The notes below the pieces were generated by a model. The model searched no databases. It worked only from the letters and a program-made list of their open reading frames with translations, and was not told the origin of the DNA. A stretch of DNA of 64,000 nucleotides from Saccharicrinis sp. (GTDB taxonomy: Bacteria > Bacteroidota > Bacteroidia > Bacteroidales > Marinilabiliaceae), in assembly GCA_024635555.1 (NCBI GenBank), contig JAGXIO010000118.1, forward strand, positions 1-64,000, written 5' to 3'. Positions 44,872 to 54,482 of this stretch are shown piece after piece. A program made the position numbers and the translations under genes. The number at the start of each line of letters is the position of its first letter. Positions within the stretch are counted from its first letter, which is position 1.

Positions 44872-45567
44872 ATGAGATTATTCATATTACTTGCGATAAG
44901 TGCCACCCTTTTAAGTGGTTGTGTTGTTTCGAAAAAAAAATACGAGGCTTCACTTGGAGAAATACGTTTGTTACAAAAGGAAAACGGTGAATTGGATAAA
45001 GCGTTAAATGCCAATATATCCGATTTTGAAACCATGAAAAACGAATTACATCTGAGCAATGCCGTAAAATCGGACGAACTGAGTGAATTATTGCTAAAAG
45101 TAACCCAGCTTACGGATTCGAACGATGCCCTGGAAAATAAATTGGAACAAACTGCTTCGATGTACCAGTCGCAAAAGCAGACTAGCCAGTCTACCGCCAA
45201 TGAGCTAAAAGATCTTAGGTCTGATAATCTCAAACTAAAACGCGATACGGCCAGCATCAAGTATGCTTTGGACCTTCAGAAAGAAAGGTTTGCAAAACTT
45301 GAAGACGAATTGGGTACGCAAAAAAATAAGTATAGCAGCCTAGTGGCCGAAAATCGTAAAACGACCGCAGAAATGGAAGTGAACAAGCAAAAACTGGCCT
45401 CGTTTGAACAACAATTGGTGCGTAACAAGGAAAAAATGGAAGCCATATCTGCGGCACTCATTGAACTACGAAAAGAAATGCTTTCGGCACAATCGGCCAG
45501 TAAGAGCATAGACCCCAATAAAAACAAGCACATTGATAAAATGGCCAAGGAACTAGGGCATTATTGA
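44872..45567 (+). CDS. Coiled-coil lipoprotein
   Basis: A 231-residue protein with an ideal lipoprotein signal: R-L-F-I-L-L then L-L-S-G-C at 13-17. Almost all of the mature part is predicted coiled coil (heptads of L/I with E/K/Q, e.g. L-G-E-I-R-L-L-Q-K-E-N-G-E-L-D, L-K-R-D-T-A-S). Such proteins may bridge membrane and periplasm; the function cannot be read further. Monocistronic as far as seen. Confidence 0.75.
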   Translation: MRLFILLAISATLLSGCVVSKKKYEASLGEIRLLQKENGELDKALNANISDFETMKNELHLSNAVKSDELSELLLKVTQLTDSNDALENKLEQTASMYQSQKQTSQSTANELKDLRSDNLKLKRDTASIKYALDLQKERFAKLEDELGTQKNKYSSLVAENRKTTAEMEVNKQKLASFEQQLVRNKEKMEAISAALIELRKEMLSAQSASKSIDPNKNKHIDKMAKELGHY

Positions 45568-45580
45568 TTGGCAGATAGCT

Positions 45581-45698
45581 TCCCGCCAAAATTATATTTA
45601 AGGTGGCGGGATGTCGCTTCGCTCCAAATGGCTTGCCACTAAAAATTAAGTGACTGGATATCGCTTCCTACTTACGGACAGGTAGGCGTTCCAAATGG
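45581..45698. repeat. Intergenic repeat with hairpins
   Basis: TCCCGCC/GGCGGGA (45581-45611) forms a hairpin. GGATGTCGCTTC...CCAAATGG (from 45609) is repeated from 45656 as GGATATCGCTTC...CCAAATGG, with a CCTAC/GTAGG stem inserted in the second copy. This lies between two plus-strand genes; a dispersed repeat family of this type is likely. Confidence 0.5.
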
Positions 45699-45728
45699 TT
45701 AATAGCGCATAAAACGAGAGCACACAAA

Positions 45729-46934
45729 TTGGAACTTGAAACATTGGTGAGAAGAAATATCGAATCGAATATAAATAAACTCTACATCATTAAAATAGCC
45801 AAGTGGTTTATGCTTACCATGCCTATTTTAATGCTTTTTTATAAGGATATGGGGTTCACGGATCGTGAATCTTTTCAGCTCAAAGCTTTTTATTCCATCG
45901 CCATAGTTATCTTCGAGATACCATCGGGCTATCTGGCGGATGTACTGGGTAGACGAAAAACCCTAATAATTGGCTCTATACTGGGTACATTGGGTTTTTT
46001 GGTGTACTCTACCACATCGGGATATTACTGGTTTTTGGTTGCAGAGCTCATATTGGGCATAGGACAAAGCTTTGTTTCAGGAGCCGACTCAGCCATCATG
46101 TACGATTCGCTGAAGCACATGGGGCGCGAGGGAGAATACGTGAAATTCGAAGGCCGTAACTTTACGGTAGGAAACTATTCTGAGGCCCTGGCCGGATTAA
46201 TTGGTGGAACACTCGCCGCCATCAACATGCGTTATCCTTTTATATTTCAGACTGGCATTGCCTTTATGGCTGTTCCGGCATCAATCATGTTGGTAGAGCC
46301 GTTCACTAGCTTGAAGCGCAGCAAACCTGGGATAAAAGATGTTTTGAACGTGGTATGGTACGCCACGGTAAAGAACGCCAAACTAAGATATAACCTATTG
46401 TTTTCGAGCATACTGGGTACAGCCACCCTCACCATGGCCTGGATGTATCAATTGTATCTGAACGATATCGGATTTACAGAATATGCTATCGGGGCCACCC
46501 ATACCGTTTTAAACTTAATTGTTGGAACCACCACCCTATTTGCTTATAAAATAGAGGCCAAGCTCAAACCCAAGGCAACCATATGGCTTACCTCCATTAT
46601 TATTACAGGTAGTTATATTATATCGGGTTTTATAGAATCGGCATGGATATTACCTGTTCTGGCTATCTTTTATTTTAGCCGCGGCATTGCTACCCCAGTG
46701 CTCAAAGATTATATAAACCGAATTACCTCCGACGATATGCGAGCCACGGTGCTGTCGATACGCAGCCTTATCATCCGTGCCTTCTTTGCGATAATAGCTC
46801 CCTTTATTGGGTATTTATCTGATAACCATACCCGAGCGTATTCGCTAAAAGTGATAGGTATTGTTTTTACCGTTCTGGTGGGTTCGTCTATTTTTCTATT
46901 TTTGAGGTCGATAGTTGAAAGTGAGGAAAGGTGA
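45729..46934 (+). CDS. MFS transporter
   Basis: A 401-residue membrane protein with about 11-12 hydrophobic segments. The early G-Y-L-A-D-V-L-G-R-R-K-T block between helices 2 and 3 is the MFS signature loop. The likely start is TTG at 45729, because family members begin ahead of the N-I-x-K-L-Y-I-I-K block; the alternative ATG at 45808 would delete the first helix. The substrate is unknown. No regulator or enzyme gene next to it gives a hint. Confidence 0.8.
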   Translation: MELETLVRRNIESNINKLYIIKIAKWFMLTMPILMLFYKDMGFTDRESFQLKAFYSIAIVIFEIPSGYLADVLGRRKTLIIGSILGTLGFLVYSTTSGYYWFLVAELILGIGQSFVSGADSAIMYDSLKHMGREGEYVKFEGRNFTVGNYSEALAGLIGGTLAAINMRYPFIFQTGIAFMAVPASIMLVEPFTSLKRSKPGIKDVLNVVWYATVKNAKLRYNLLFSSILGTATLTMAWMYQLYLNDIGFTEYAIGATHTVLNLIVGTTTLFAYKIEAKLKPKATIWLTSIIITGSYIISGFIESAWILPVLAIFYFSRGIATPVLKDYINRITSDDMRATVLSIRSLIIRAFFAIIAPFIGYLSDNHTRAYSLKVIGIVFTVLVGSSIFLFLRSIVESEER

Positions 46935-47042
46935 AAGACGTTTATACGCACTTTGACAAAAGAGTAAAATATAGTAGATTGCAACAAAAGAGCAGAAAGC
47001 TTTTGTAAAGGTATAACCGCATTAACATCAACGATAAATCCA

Positions 47043-48563
47043 ATGACTATGAATGCACAGTTAAATTACAAAAAACTACAAAACGGCTCCGACATACGTG
47101 GGGTAGCTATGGAAGGCATTAAGGGAGAAGAGGTAAATCTATCGACTGAAGTGGCTGAAAAATTGGGGAACGCATTTGCGCATTGGTTGAAACAAAAAAA
47201 GCAGACTCATGCCAAACTAAGCGTTGCTGTTGGAATGGATTCGCGATTGACTGGTACTAAACTGAAAGATGCGTTTGCAAACGGACTTACAAATATGGGC
47301 TTGGATGTATTTGATTGTGGCATAGCCTCTACACCCGCCATGTTTATGGCCACGGTGGATAAAAAATATAGTATTGATGCGGGCGTTATGCTCACTGCGA
47401 GTCACCTTCCATTTAACCGTAACGGATTAAAATTTTTTACTGCCGAAGGGGGTCTCAATAAAAGTGATATAAGCGCGATACTCGAATTGGCGGAGAAAGA
47501 CAGTCTGGAATCTTTAGCCGATAAGGGAAAAGTAAAACCATTGAATTATATTTCGGATTATGCCAGCCATTTGGTAGATGCCATACGCGCGGGTGTCAGC
47601 GACAGGGTAGATAAAAGTCAACCCCTTAGAGGACTCAAGATAATACTGGATGCCGGAAACGGTGCAGGCGGATTTTTTGCCCATAAGGTATTGATGCCTT
47701 TGGGTGCTGACATAAGTGGAAGCCAGTTTCTGGAGCCCGACGGCCATTTTCCGAACCACGTGCCCAACCCCGAAGACGCAGAAGCTATGGCCTCGATATG
47801 TAAGGCCGTAAAACGCGAAAAAGCTGACTTGGGAATTATCTTCGATACCGATGTGGACAGATCCGCAATCGTAGATAAAAATGGAAACCCCATCAATCGT
47901 AACGAGCTTATCGCCCTGATATCATCTGTAGTGTTGAAAGAGCATCTTGGAAGCACCATTGTGACCGACTCGGTAACCTCCGACGGTTTGGCATGGTTTA
48001 TCGAAACCCATTTAAAAGGAGTACACCATCGCTTTAAGCGAGGTTATAAAAATGTGATAGACGAGTCTATTCGATTAAATAAGGAGGGCACTGCAAGCTG
48101 GCTGGCCATTGAAACCAGTGGACATGCCGCTTTAAAAGAAAACTACTTTTTAGATGATGGCGCCTTTTTGGTGGCCAAGTTGCTGATTACAATGGCCGAT
48201 TTGAGATTGGAGAACAAAGATTTATCGCAGTTAATTGAAGTTCTACCCCGACCAACGGAGAGTAAGGAATATAGATTAAAAATTACTAGTGATGATTTTG
48301 TGCCTTACGGACAGCGAATGATAGGCGAGCTGCAAAATAATTTGGCCAAGGGATGGCAGAAAGTACCAGAAAATCATGAAGGCATTAGGGTACAATGCAC
48401 AGATGCAAGTGAGGAAGGATGGTTTTTGATGCGGTTATCGCTGCACGATCCGGTTATACCCATAAACATAGAATCGAATGTTCCGGGAGGTGTGGATAAG
48501 ATAGCAGGTAAATTAAAAGCTATCCTGCAGGATTATGCGCAACTGGATGTTTCGGGTTTTTAA
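47043..48563 (+). CDS. Phosphomannomutase/phosphoglucomutase-type enzyme
   Basis: A 506-residue alpha-D-phosphohexomutase. The catalytic phosphoserine loop is T-A-S-H-L-P-F-N-R-N-G (Ser in T-A-S-H), the metal-binding loop D-T-D-V-D-R-S-A, and the sugar-binding segment is present in the C-terminal half (I-E-T-S-G-H-A-A-L, with E-x-S-G-H). It would interconvert mannose or glucose 6- and 1-phosphates for glycan precursors; which hexose is not decidable. In place between the transporter and a TA pair. Confidence 0.9.
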   Translation: MTMNAQLNYKKLQNGSDIRGVAMEGIKGEEVNLSTEVAEKLGNAFAHWLKQKKQTHAKLSVAVGMDSRLTGTKLKDAFANGLTNMGLDVFDCGIASTPAMFMATVDKKYSIDAGVMLTASHLPFNRNGLKFFTAEGGLNKSDISAILELAEKDSLESLADKGKVKPLNYISDYASHLVDAIRAGVSDRVDKSQPLRGLKIILDAGNGAGGFFAHKVLMPLGADISGSQFLEPDGHFPNHVPNPEDAEAMASICKAVKREKADLGIIFDTDVDRSAIVDKNGNPINRNELIALISSVVLKEHLGSTIVTDSVTSDGLAWFIETHLKGVHHRFKRGYKNVIDESIRLNKEGTASWLAIETSGHAALKENYFLDDGAFLVAKLLITMADLRLENKDLSQLIEVLPRPTESKEYRLKITSDDFVPYGQRMIGELQNNLAKGWQKVPENHEGIRVQCTDASEEGWFLMRLSLHDPVIPINIESNVPGGVDKIAGKLKAILQDYAQLDVSGF

Positions 48564-48610
48564 TTACTCAGTAAGCACCTGTCAATATAAAAAGGGATAT
48601 GTATGGCCGA

Positions 48611-48649
48611 GTTCTTTGTGAACATGGTAGTAAAAAAACCACAAAGAAC
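48611..48649. repeat. Perfect 10-bp inverted repeat
   Basis: GTTCTTTGTG (48611-48620) and CACAAAGAAC (48640-48649) with a 19-base loop, in the gap between two convergent genes. It may work as a terminator or belong to a dispersed repeat family. Confidence 0.55.
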
Positions 48650-48677
48650 ACGATGAATGCACTTTTTTATGTGGGCA

Positions 48678-49136
48678 TTATTTATTGTCGTATTTTTCAA
48701 CAATCATTTGAATCAATTTATCAGAAAGTCTAAAACCCATATTAGTCAATTGTAGCATTGTACCAATGACATCATTAATCAAACCTTTTTTATTGGCAAG
48801 TAGTATTATTCCAATAGTGCCAATTATTTCAACATTTAATGATCTTGCAATTTTTCTTCCTTTGATTTCATCAATAATCAAAATGGAATTATCACTTTCC
48901 ATCGCCAATGCAATGGCACTAGACTCTCCCTTATCAAGTCGTTTTTCTAATTCTTGTTGTGTGACTTTGTTTTTATGCTCCCTAATTAAAATCCAATTTG
49001 GCAGTGTGCTACCAAACTCTTGATATACATCTGTGCTAATAACTATCTCTTGGTACAAATCCCTTAATAAATCAAGTTTGCCAATTTTTGTTAATGCGAT
49101 TAAACAACTCGTGTCAGAAATAATAACCTTATCCAT
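48678..49136 (-). CDS. DUF3368-type PIN-domain toxin
   Basis: A 152-residue PIN-fold nuclease-like protein. The acidic metal-binding residues are D in I-S-D-T-S near residue 8, E in K-G-E-S-S-A and D in I-I-D-E-I-K-G-R. DUF3368 PIN proteins pair with UPF0175 antitoxins, and such a gene is here: the antitoxin overlaps its start by 8 bases. It probably cleaves RNA when released; activity is not established from sequence. Confidence 0.8.
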   Translation of the reverse strand: MDKVIISDTSCLIALTKIGKLDLLRDLYQEIVISTDVYQEFGSTLPNWILIREHKNKVTQQELEKRLDKGESSAIALAMESDNSILIIDEIKGRKIARSLNVEIIGTIGIILLANKKGLINDVIGTMLQLTNMGFRLSDKLIQMIVEKYDNK

Positions 49137-49347
49137 TTATTATTTTTTTCAAATCATCTATACTCTCTCCAAATATAGACACTCCGTATTGGCCTACAGT
49201 TTCGATGAATTCTCTTTTTGAGATGCCAATAAAATCGGCGGCTTGACCAGAGGACATAATCCCTTTATCATAAAAGAATGCTGCAAGTTGCATTTTTACT
49301 TCTTTTTCATCAACTGTATCTGGTATTTGTAATGTTAATGTTTTCAT
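49129..49347 (-). CDS. UPF0175-family antitoxin
   Basis: A 72-residue protein of the UPF0175 family: L-Q-I-P-D-T-V near the start, and the HTH-like region G-I-M-S-S-G-Q-A-A-D-F-I-G-I-S-K-R-E-F-I. Members neutralise PIN toxins. It precedes and overlaps the PIN gene on the minus strand, and has its own promoter (49370-49398). Confidence 0.82.
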   Translation of the reverse strand: MKTLTLQIPDTVDEKEVKMQLAAFFYDKGIMSSGQAADFIGISKREFIETVGQYGVSIFGESIDDLKKIING

Positions 49348-49369
49348 ATCGATTGTATTTGTCTAATTA

Positions 49370-49398
49370 CAAAGATACTTAAAAAACCCGTTTAACAA
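49370..49398 (-). promoter_or_regulatory. Promoter of the UPF0175/PIN pair
   Basis: On the minus strand TTG (49398-49396), an 18-base spacer and TATCTTTG (49377-49370), 22 bases before the antitoxin ATG. The -33 element lies inside the arm of the acs terminator, so the terminator and promoter overlap. Confidence 0.7.
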
Positions 49399-49423
49399 GT
49401 GCTTATAAACACCTGCTAAACGG
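49381..49423 (-). terminator. Terminator of acs, overlapping the TA promoter
   Basis: On the minus strand CCGTTTAGCAGGTG (plus 49410-49423) and CACTTGTTAAACGG (plus 49388-49401) pair at 12 of 14 positions around an 8-base loop and are followed by GTTTTTT. It closes acs, which ends at 49496. Confidence 0.8.
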
Positions 49424-49495
49424 ATAAGAAATCATCGTTATAATAAACTAACCCTTAACACAAGCTATTGCTAAGCTGCAATAATACTTTGTGCT

Positions 49496-51448
49496 TTATT
49501 TTGCATTTCTAAGCTCTATCAGCTTTTCTACAATACTAGGATCGGCGAGGGTAGAAATATCGCCCAAATCATCGGTTTGATTGGCAGCAATCTTCCTTAG
49601 TATCCGACGCATTATCTTGCCCGATCGGGTTTTGGGCAATCCGGGCGTAATAATAATTCTATCGGGGGTAGCTATCGGTCCAATTCGTCTTCGCACCTCG
49701 TTGCGCAGTTCACCTATTAGGTCGGTATTTGAATCTGAATCTTCACCTTCGTGCATAATAACGTAAGCAAATATCCCCTCCCCTTTTATATCATGTGGGA
49801 AGCCCACCACGGCGGCTTCGGCACAGTATGGATGCGATACCAGTGCACCTTCTATCTCGGCAGAACCAATTCTGTGCCCTGAAACATTCATCACATCATC
49901 CACCCTTCCTGTGAGCCAGTAATATCCGTCTTTGTCGCGCATGGCACCATCGCCAGTCATGTAATACCCTTTATTATCCGTCAGATAAGTTTTTAAAAAG
50001 CGTTGGTGGTCGCCCTGAATGGTACGTGCCATGCCCGGCCATGGTTTCTTTATGGCCAACAGACCCGAAACCCCGTTTCCCTGCACTTCTTGTCCTTCGG
50101 GGCTGATGAGTACCGGCTCTATGCCAAAGAAGGGAAGCGTTGCCGAGCCCGGTTTTGTTGGTGTTGCTCCGGGTAGTGGCGAGATAAGTATGCCGCCGGT
50201 CTCCGTTTGCCACCAGGTATCTACTATGGAGCAACGCCCCTCTCCTACTACTTCGTAATACCATCTCCAGGTATCCGGACTAATAGGTTCGCCGACAGTT
50301 CCCAGCACACGCAGACTGCTACGGTCGTATTTTTTAACGTATTTGTCACCTTCGCGTTGTATGGCACGGATAGCGGTTGGTGCAGTATAAAACTGATTGA
50401 TCTTTAAACGTTCCACCATTTCCCAGTACCGGCCTGCATCAGGATAACTTGGTATGCTCTCAAAAATAACGGTTGTGCCACCGTTTAGCAAGGGGCCGTA
50501 AACCACATAAGTATGTCCGGTAACCCATCCTATGTCAGCCACACAGGCGTACACATCATCGGGTTGTATATCAAAAACATATTTATGTGTGAGGGCGGCA
50601 AAGAGCAGATAACCTGCCGTAGTGTGTGCCAGCCCTTTAGGTTGACCGGTACTTCCAGAAGTATAAAGCAAAAACAAAGTATCTTCCGAATCCATATGCT
50701 CAATAGGGCAATAAGGTCTTTCGGCTTCCATGGCACGGTTCAACCACACGTCGCGAGGCTCGTAAAAAGGTACTTTATTTGCTGTCCGTTCGGCCACAAA
50801 TACATGTTTTATGGTAGGACATGCCATCACAGCCTCGTCAACAATCCGTTTGAGGGGGATAATACGTTTGCCGCGCAAGCCTTCGTTTGCCGTAATCACT
50901 GCCGTACACTTTGCATCGTTAATTCTGTCGCGCAAAGCTTCTGCACTAAAGCCGGCAAACACCACAGAGTGAACAGCTCCTATTCTGGCACAGGCCAACA
51001 TGGCATACACCGCTTCGGGTATCATAGGCATGTAAAGCGCTACCCTATCGCCCTTTCTGATTCCATGATGGCGCAGCACATTGGCCAGCTTCGAAACCTG
51101 CCTTAAAAGCTCTTTATAGGTAATCCTTTTTTCCTGACCGGGTTCATCCGCTTCCCAGATAAGCGCAATTTTATCGCCATTTTCACGAGCATGTCTATCC
51201 ACGCAATTTTCACAGGCATTTAATTTTCCTCCAAGAAACCACGAAATCATACCTTCCTCCAAATCGCAATTGCTTACCTCCTCAAAATTATGTTGCCATC
51301 GCAATGTCTCTTTGGCTTGTTTTTTCCAGAAAGCTTCGTTGTTTTCAATGCTCTCCTTGTACAAAGCATGGTACTCGTCCATACCTGAAATTACTGCATT
51401 TTTAAAATTTTCTTTCACAGGATGGTAGATGTCCTTATTTTTTTCCAT
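49496..51448 (-). CDS. acs: Acetyl-CoA synthetase
   Basis: A 650-residue ANL-family enzyme (acetate + ATP + CoA to acetyl-CoA). Motifs: Y-T-S-G-S-T-G-Q-P-K-G (P-loop-like), T-W-W-Q-T-E-T-G, T-G-R-V-D-D-V-M-N-V-S-G-H-R, and the catalytic, acetylatable Lys in R-S-G-K-I-M-R-R-I-L near the end. Length fits Acs. It lies directly after the SusCD block but is separated by a terminator, so it is its own unit. Confidence 0.95.
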   Translation of the reverse strand: MEKNKDIYHPVKENFKNAVISGMDEYHALYKESIENNEAFWKKQAKETLRWQHNFEEVSNCDLEEGMISWFLGGKLNACENCVDRHARENGDKIALIWEADEPGQEKRITYKELLRQVSKLANVLRHHGIRKGDRVALYMPMIPEAVYAMLACARIGAVHSVVFAGFSAEALRDRINDAKCTAVITANEGLRGKRIIPLKRIVDEAVMACPTIKHVFVAERTANKVPFYEPRDVWLNRAMEAERPYCPIEHMDSEDTLFLLYTSGSTGQPKGLAHTTAGYLLFAALTHKYVFDIQPDDVYACVADIGWVTGHTYVVYGPLLNGGTTVIFESIPSYPDAGRYWEMVERLKINQFYTAPTAIRAIQREGDKYVKKYDRSSLRVLGTVGEPISPDTWRWYYEVVGEGRCSIVDTWWQTETGGILISPLPGATPTKPGSATLPFFGIEPVLISPEGQEVQGNGVSGLLAIKKPWPGMARTIQGDHQRFLKTYLTDNKGYYMTGDGAMRDKDGYYWLTGRVDDVMNVSGHRIGSAEIEGALVSHPYCAEAAVVGFPHDIKGEGIFAYVIMHEGEDSDSNTDLIGELRNEVRRRIGPIATPDRIIITPGLPKTRSGKIMRRILRKIAANQTDDLGDISTLADPSIVEKLIELRNAK

Positions 51449-51573
51449 AGTGCAAATTTTAAGGATTAATTTATAGAGTTCTTCTTAATAACATTGATAT
51501 CAAGATATTGTTGAATATGAGCCCCCTTTAGTTCAGCAATAAATCATTTTAGCATTTCTTTTGAAAGTTTTAG

Positions 51574-51612
51574 AAAAAAGAAAAGCCGGATCTCTTTTGA
51601 AAATCCGGCTTT
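51574..51612 (-). terminator. Terminator at the end of the SusCD block
   Basis: On the minus strand AAAGCCGGAT and ATCCGGCTTT form a 10-base perfect stem with TTTTCTTTTTT after it, just past the stop at 51632. Confidence 0.85.
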
Positions 51613-51631
51613 ATAAAAAAATGAAATTCTA

Positions 51632-52510
51632 TTAATAAATGGCTCTTACAACAACATTCCTTAAAAGTAAAGCGTCTTCGTTGGTACAATTACCATGAAC
51701 AAATCCTACGTACACTTTCTTGCCTTTGTAGGCGGTCAAGTCAACTTTGGTAGCCACAAAGGTAGAGCTATTATACTCGTCGGTAAGCGTAAAATAAGGC
51801 TTGACGGTAGTTGCGTTTGAGGCGTTATCAATTGTGATTGGCTGCTCCGAGGCAATAACTTTATAGGCCTCTCTATAATACCCAGGATACCTGGCGGCCA
51901 CTTCAAAGGTGAGTTCAACACTAACGGCATCGTCGGGGATGGTTAACTCTGGCGAAATCAAATAGTTTTCGGGGGTTAACGCTTTATCCGACGCAACATC
52001 AAACGACTTTGAATAGACATAGCCATAGGTAGGGGAATATGTCCAATCAAAACCATCTCCGTCCTTGTCGATATTTCCCCATGTTGTTGGAAGCTCATCC
52101 TCAAAACTCTCGCTTATTATCACAAGGTTTGGTTTAGGTGACTTAAAAATGCGCGAAGAGGAATATGTAATACCATTTTTGTTTTGAGCATAGGCTCTTA
52201 CATAATACTTGGTGCCACTTTCAATGTCTATTGTGGCTTTAAAATCCTGTTCTGCTGGTATATCAACTTTAGGGCCTTCGATGGTAGGATTGTTCTCGGT
52301 GCCATAACAGAATCCTTTGGATGTAACTGCTGCACCTCCATCTGTAATAACGGTTGCTTCAACATTTACCGATAAAAATGATATATCCGTAACAGATGTA
52401 AAATCTACCACCAATAAATTGGGTGACTCATCATCCTCTGAGCAACTTGCTAAAAGCAAGGCAATAATAGGAATAATGGCTAACTTTTTAATATAATGAA
52501 ATCTTTTCAT
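51632..52510 (-). CDS. Choice-of-anchor-J-like outer lipoprotein
   Basis: A 292-residue lipoprotein with lipobox L-L-A-S-C at about 19-23. An Ig/FN3-like region (about 30-125: T-D-G-G-A-A-V-T-S-K-G-F-C-Y-G) is followed by a jelly-roll region with L-T-P-E-N-Y-L-I-S-P-E-L-T and Y-K-G-K-K-V-Y-V-G-F-V-H-G, typical of choice-of-anchor J domains. It holds the SusE-like position downstream of SusD, so it is probably a surface-exposed ligand-binding lipoprotein. Confidence 0.75.
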   Translation of the reverse strand: MKRFHYIKKLAIIPIIALLLASCSEDDESPNLLVVDFTSVTDISFLSVNVEATVITDGGAAVTSKGFCYGTENNPTIEGPKVDIPAEQDFKATIDIESGTKYYVRAYAQNKNGITYSSSRIFKSPKPNLVIISESFEDELPTTWGNIDKDGDGFDWTYSPTYGYVYSKSFDVASDKALTPENYLISPELTIPDDAVSVELTFEVAARYPGYYREAYKVIASEQPITIDNASNATTVKPYFTLTDEYNSSTFVATKVDLTAYKGKKVYVGFVHGNCTNEDALLLRNVVVRAIY

Positions 52511-52542
52511 TTTGAATAATTTTTAATTTTTGATTTGTTTAA

Positions 52543-52573
52543 GCAGGGCTCTTAATAAAAATAACAGCCCTGC
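52543..52573. other. Hairpin between SusD and the downstream lipoprotein
   Basis: GCAGGGCT (52543-52550) and AGCCCTGC (52566-52573) form an 8-base perfect stem. Little T-tract; it may stabilise or partly attenuate the transcript between susD and the next gene. Confidence 0.55.
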
Positions 52574-52606
52574 ATATACACTTTTGCAACTACTAAGCAA
52601 ACAGCA

Positions 52607-54352
52607 CTATTGATTCCATCCGGGGTTTTGAGTCAAATCAACACCTTCGGATTTATACAATGTGATTTCATTCAAAGGAATGGAATTCAGATAGTTTTTA
52701 GGCGCTTCAAACGCACGCTGCAAGGTATAAGGCTTAATAAAGCCATCAGCATTCACATTGGTGTTCGACAGGGTTACACCAACCAATTTGGCACCCAAAG
52801 CAACATCGGGGTTTAGCGATGAGTCAAGATATTGACCTCGATGCCAACGCATCAAGTCGTAATAACGTATAAATGTCCAAGACATCAATTCAGCGCGTCT
52901 ATCACGACGGATTTCCCAGATGAGCGATGATACAGGAGAGCTTCCATTGCTCGATTCAAGCGTGCTTGTGCGCTTAGGGTCGTTAATAACGGTTCCGTTT
53001 ACGGCAACATCATTACCCGATAGGGTAAGATTTGGCAAACCTGCATGTTTTGTTCTAAGCACATTGATAGATTTATCCAAGTCGGCTTGGGTGCAACTCC
53101 CGAGTTCGGCACATGCCTCGGCATAATTTAACAGTACTTCGGCATAGGTAAAAACAGGCGCATCGATGTGGTTTTGTGCAATGGTGGTAACATCGCTACC
53201 CGGCAACGTGGGTGGCACCCAATTGTTATACAAATTAAAAATGTAACCCGTGGATGATGTGAGTCCTTGCACAGGTTTGTCGGCATAACCGTATTCACGA
53301 CTATCCACCACTGCCAAAAGACGAGCATCGCGTCTAGTCAAGACATCGCTTAACGAATTGTCGCCTTTATATAAAGGTGATTGTGCAATAGGCAAACCAT
53401 CAGTGCAATTATAACTCTCTACGGCAAATTTAGTTATGCCATTAATTACACTTGAAGAATTGGTATAGGCCTGAATGGAGTGTGTTAGCACCGCGGGCAT
53501 ATATTTTTTGAATAAAATAATTTCCTTATTACCACTCAAGTCAATCGAATTATAAATTGATTTAAAATTACTTTCGATTGAATATTTACCACTAGTCATA
53601 ATAGCGTCCGATGCATTTTTGGCAACGGTGAGAAGGGCATTTGCATCTCCGGATAAGCCGTGATACTTCATAAATGTGCCTTCGAACAGAGCCGCACGAG
53701 ACAGCAGAGCCAATGCGCTGTACTTATTAATTGCATAAGCACCATCATTTTCGCGCAAATTTTCTACTGCGTAGTTTAAATCCTCAAATACCTTAGCCAT
53801 AACCTGAGCCCTTGGCATACGTGGACTATAAATATAACTGGTCTCATTGGTTTTTGCAGGCCTATCATAATAGGGCACATCGCCAAACCTTTGTACCAAG
53901 TAAAAATATGACATTCCTCTGAAAAAGCGGCCTACACCTTCCCAGTGTTTAGCGTTTTTATCAGGCATCGAAATACCTGGCAGCTCTTCCAACATCACAT
54001 TTATGGATCGAATATCTTCATACGCATCATTCCATTGCGAATTTGTTGTTACAGAGTTGCTGTTATACTTCAGAAAGGAGCCATTGGCCAAATCATCGGA
54101 TATGTTGATGCATCCCGAAGATGGAGAGAATTGAAAATAAAACTCTGAGGAGGTACCGGAACCGTTTCCATATCCTAGAAACATATCGTAAAACTTCCAT
54201 GAGTATAGTTGAACATTTGCTTCGGATTGCCAGTAGTTATCTTTCGTGAACTGGTCGTCCGGATTGATGGTCAGAAAGTCGTCACAGCTTACAAAAGATA
54301 TCATGACGGCAATCCCCACAATGACTTGAAATTTATTTAGTATTTTTTTCAT
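52607..54352 (-). CDS. SusD/RagB-family outer-membrane lipoprotein
   Basis: A 581-residue lipoprotein. Lipobox F-V-S-C at about 21-24, then D-D-F-L-T-I-N-P-D-D-Q, the usual SusD start, TPR-like helices in the first half, and conserved L-I-W-E-I-R-R-D-R-R-A-E-L near residue 485. It forms the lid on the SusC channel and binds the ligand outside the cell. It is encoded 130 bases after SusC. Confidence 0.93.
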   Translation of the reverse strand: MKKILNKFQVIVGIAVMISFVSCDDFLTINPDDQFTKDNYWQSEANVQLYSWKFYDMFLGYGNGSGTSSEFYFQFSPSSGCINISDDLANGSFLKYNSNSVTTNSQWNDAYEDIRSINVMLEELPGISMPDKNAKHWEGVGRFFRGMSYFYLVQRFGDVPYYDRPAKTNETSYIYSPRMPRAQVMAKVFEDLNYAVENLRENDGAYAINKYSALALLSRAALFEGTFMKYHGLSGDANALLTVAKNASDAIMTSGKYSIESNFKSIYNSIDLSGNKEIILFKKYMPAVLTHSIQAYTNSSSVINGITKFAVESYNCTDGLPIAQSPLYKGDNSLSDVLTRRDARLLAVVDSREYGYADKPVQGLTSSTGYIFNLYNNWVPPTLPGSDVTTIAQNHIDAPVFTYAEVLLNYAEACAELGSCTQADLDKSINVLRTKHAGLPNLTLSGNDVAVNGTVINDPKRTSTLESSNGSSPVSSLIWEIRRDRRAELMSWTFIRYYDLMRWHRGQYLDSSLNPDVALGAKLVGVTLSNTNVNADGFIKPYTLQRAFEAPKNYLNSIPLNEITLYKSEGVDLTQNPGWNQ

Positions 54353-54415
54353 CTCATTATTATTATTTGTTCATATATGGTATTCGATGGAACTCGCCAA
54401 TGATGTTTCCCCTAT

Positions 54416-54433
54416 ATGAGAGGCTACTCTCAT
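54416..54433. other. Hairpin between SusC and SusD
   Basis: ATGAGAG (54416-54422) and CTCTCAT (54427-54433) pair perfectly around GCTA. It lies in the susC-susD gap, a position where mRNA structure often shapes the relative amounts of the two products. Confidence 0.5.
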
Positions 54434-54482
54434 GGCTCGTTTCATTTTTATCAATTTTATATGATAGACATTGTTTTAATAA

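Noticed and set aside
50513-51106. 197-codon plus-strand frame opposite acs
   Set aside because: Antisense to highly conserved acs motifs; long frames opposite such genes are usual.
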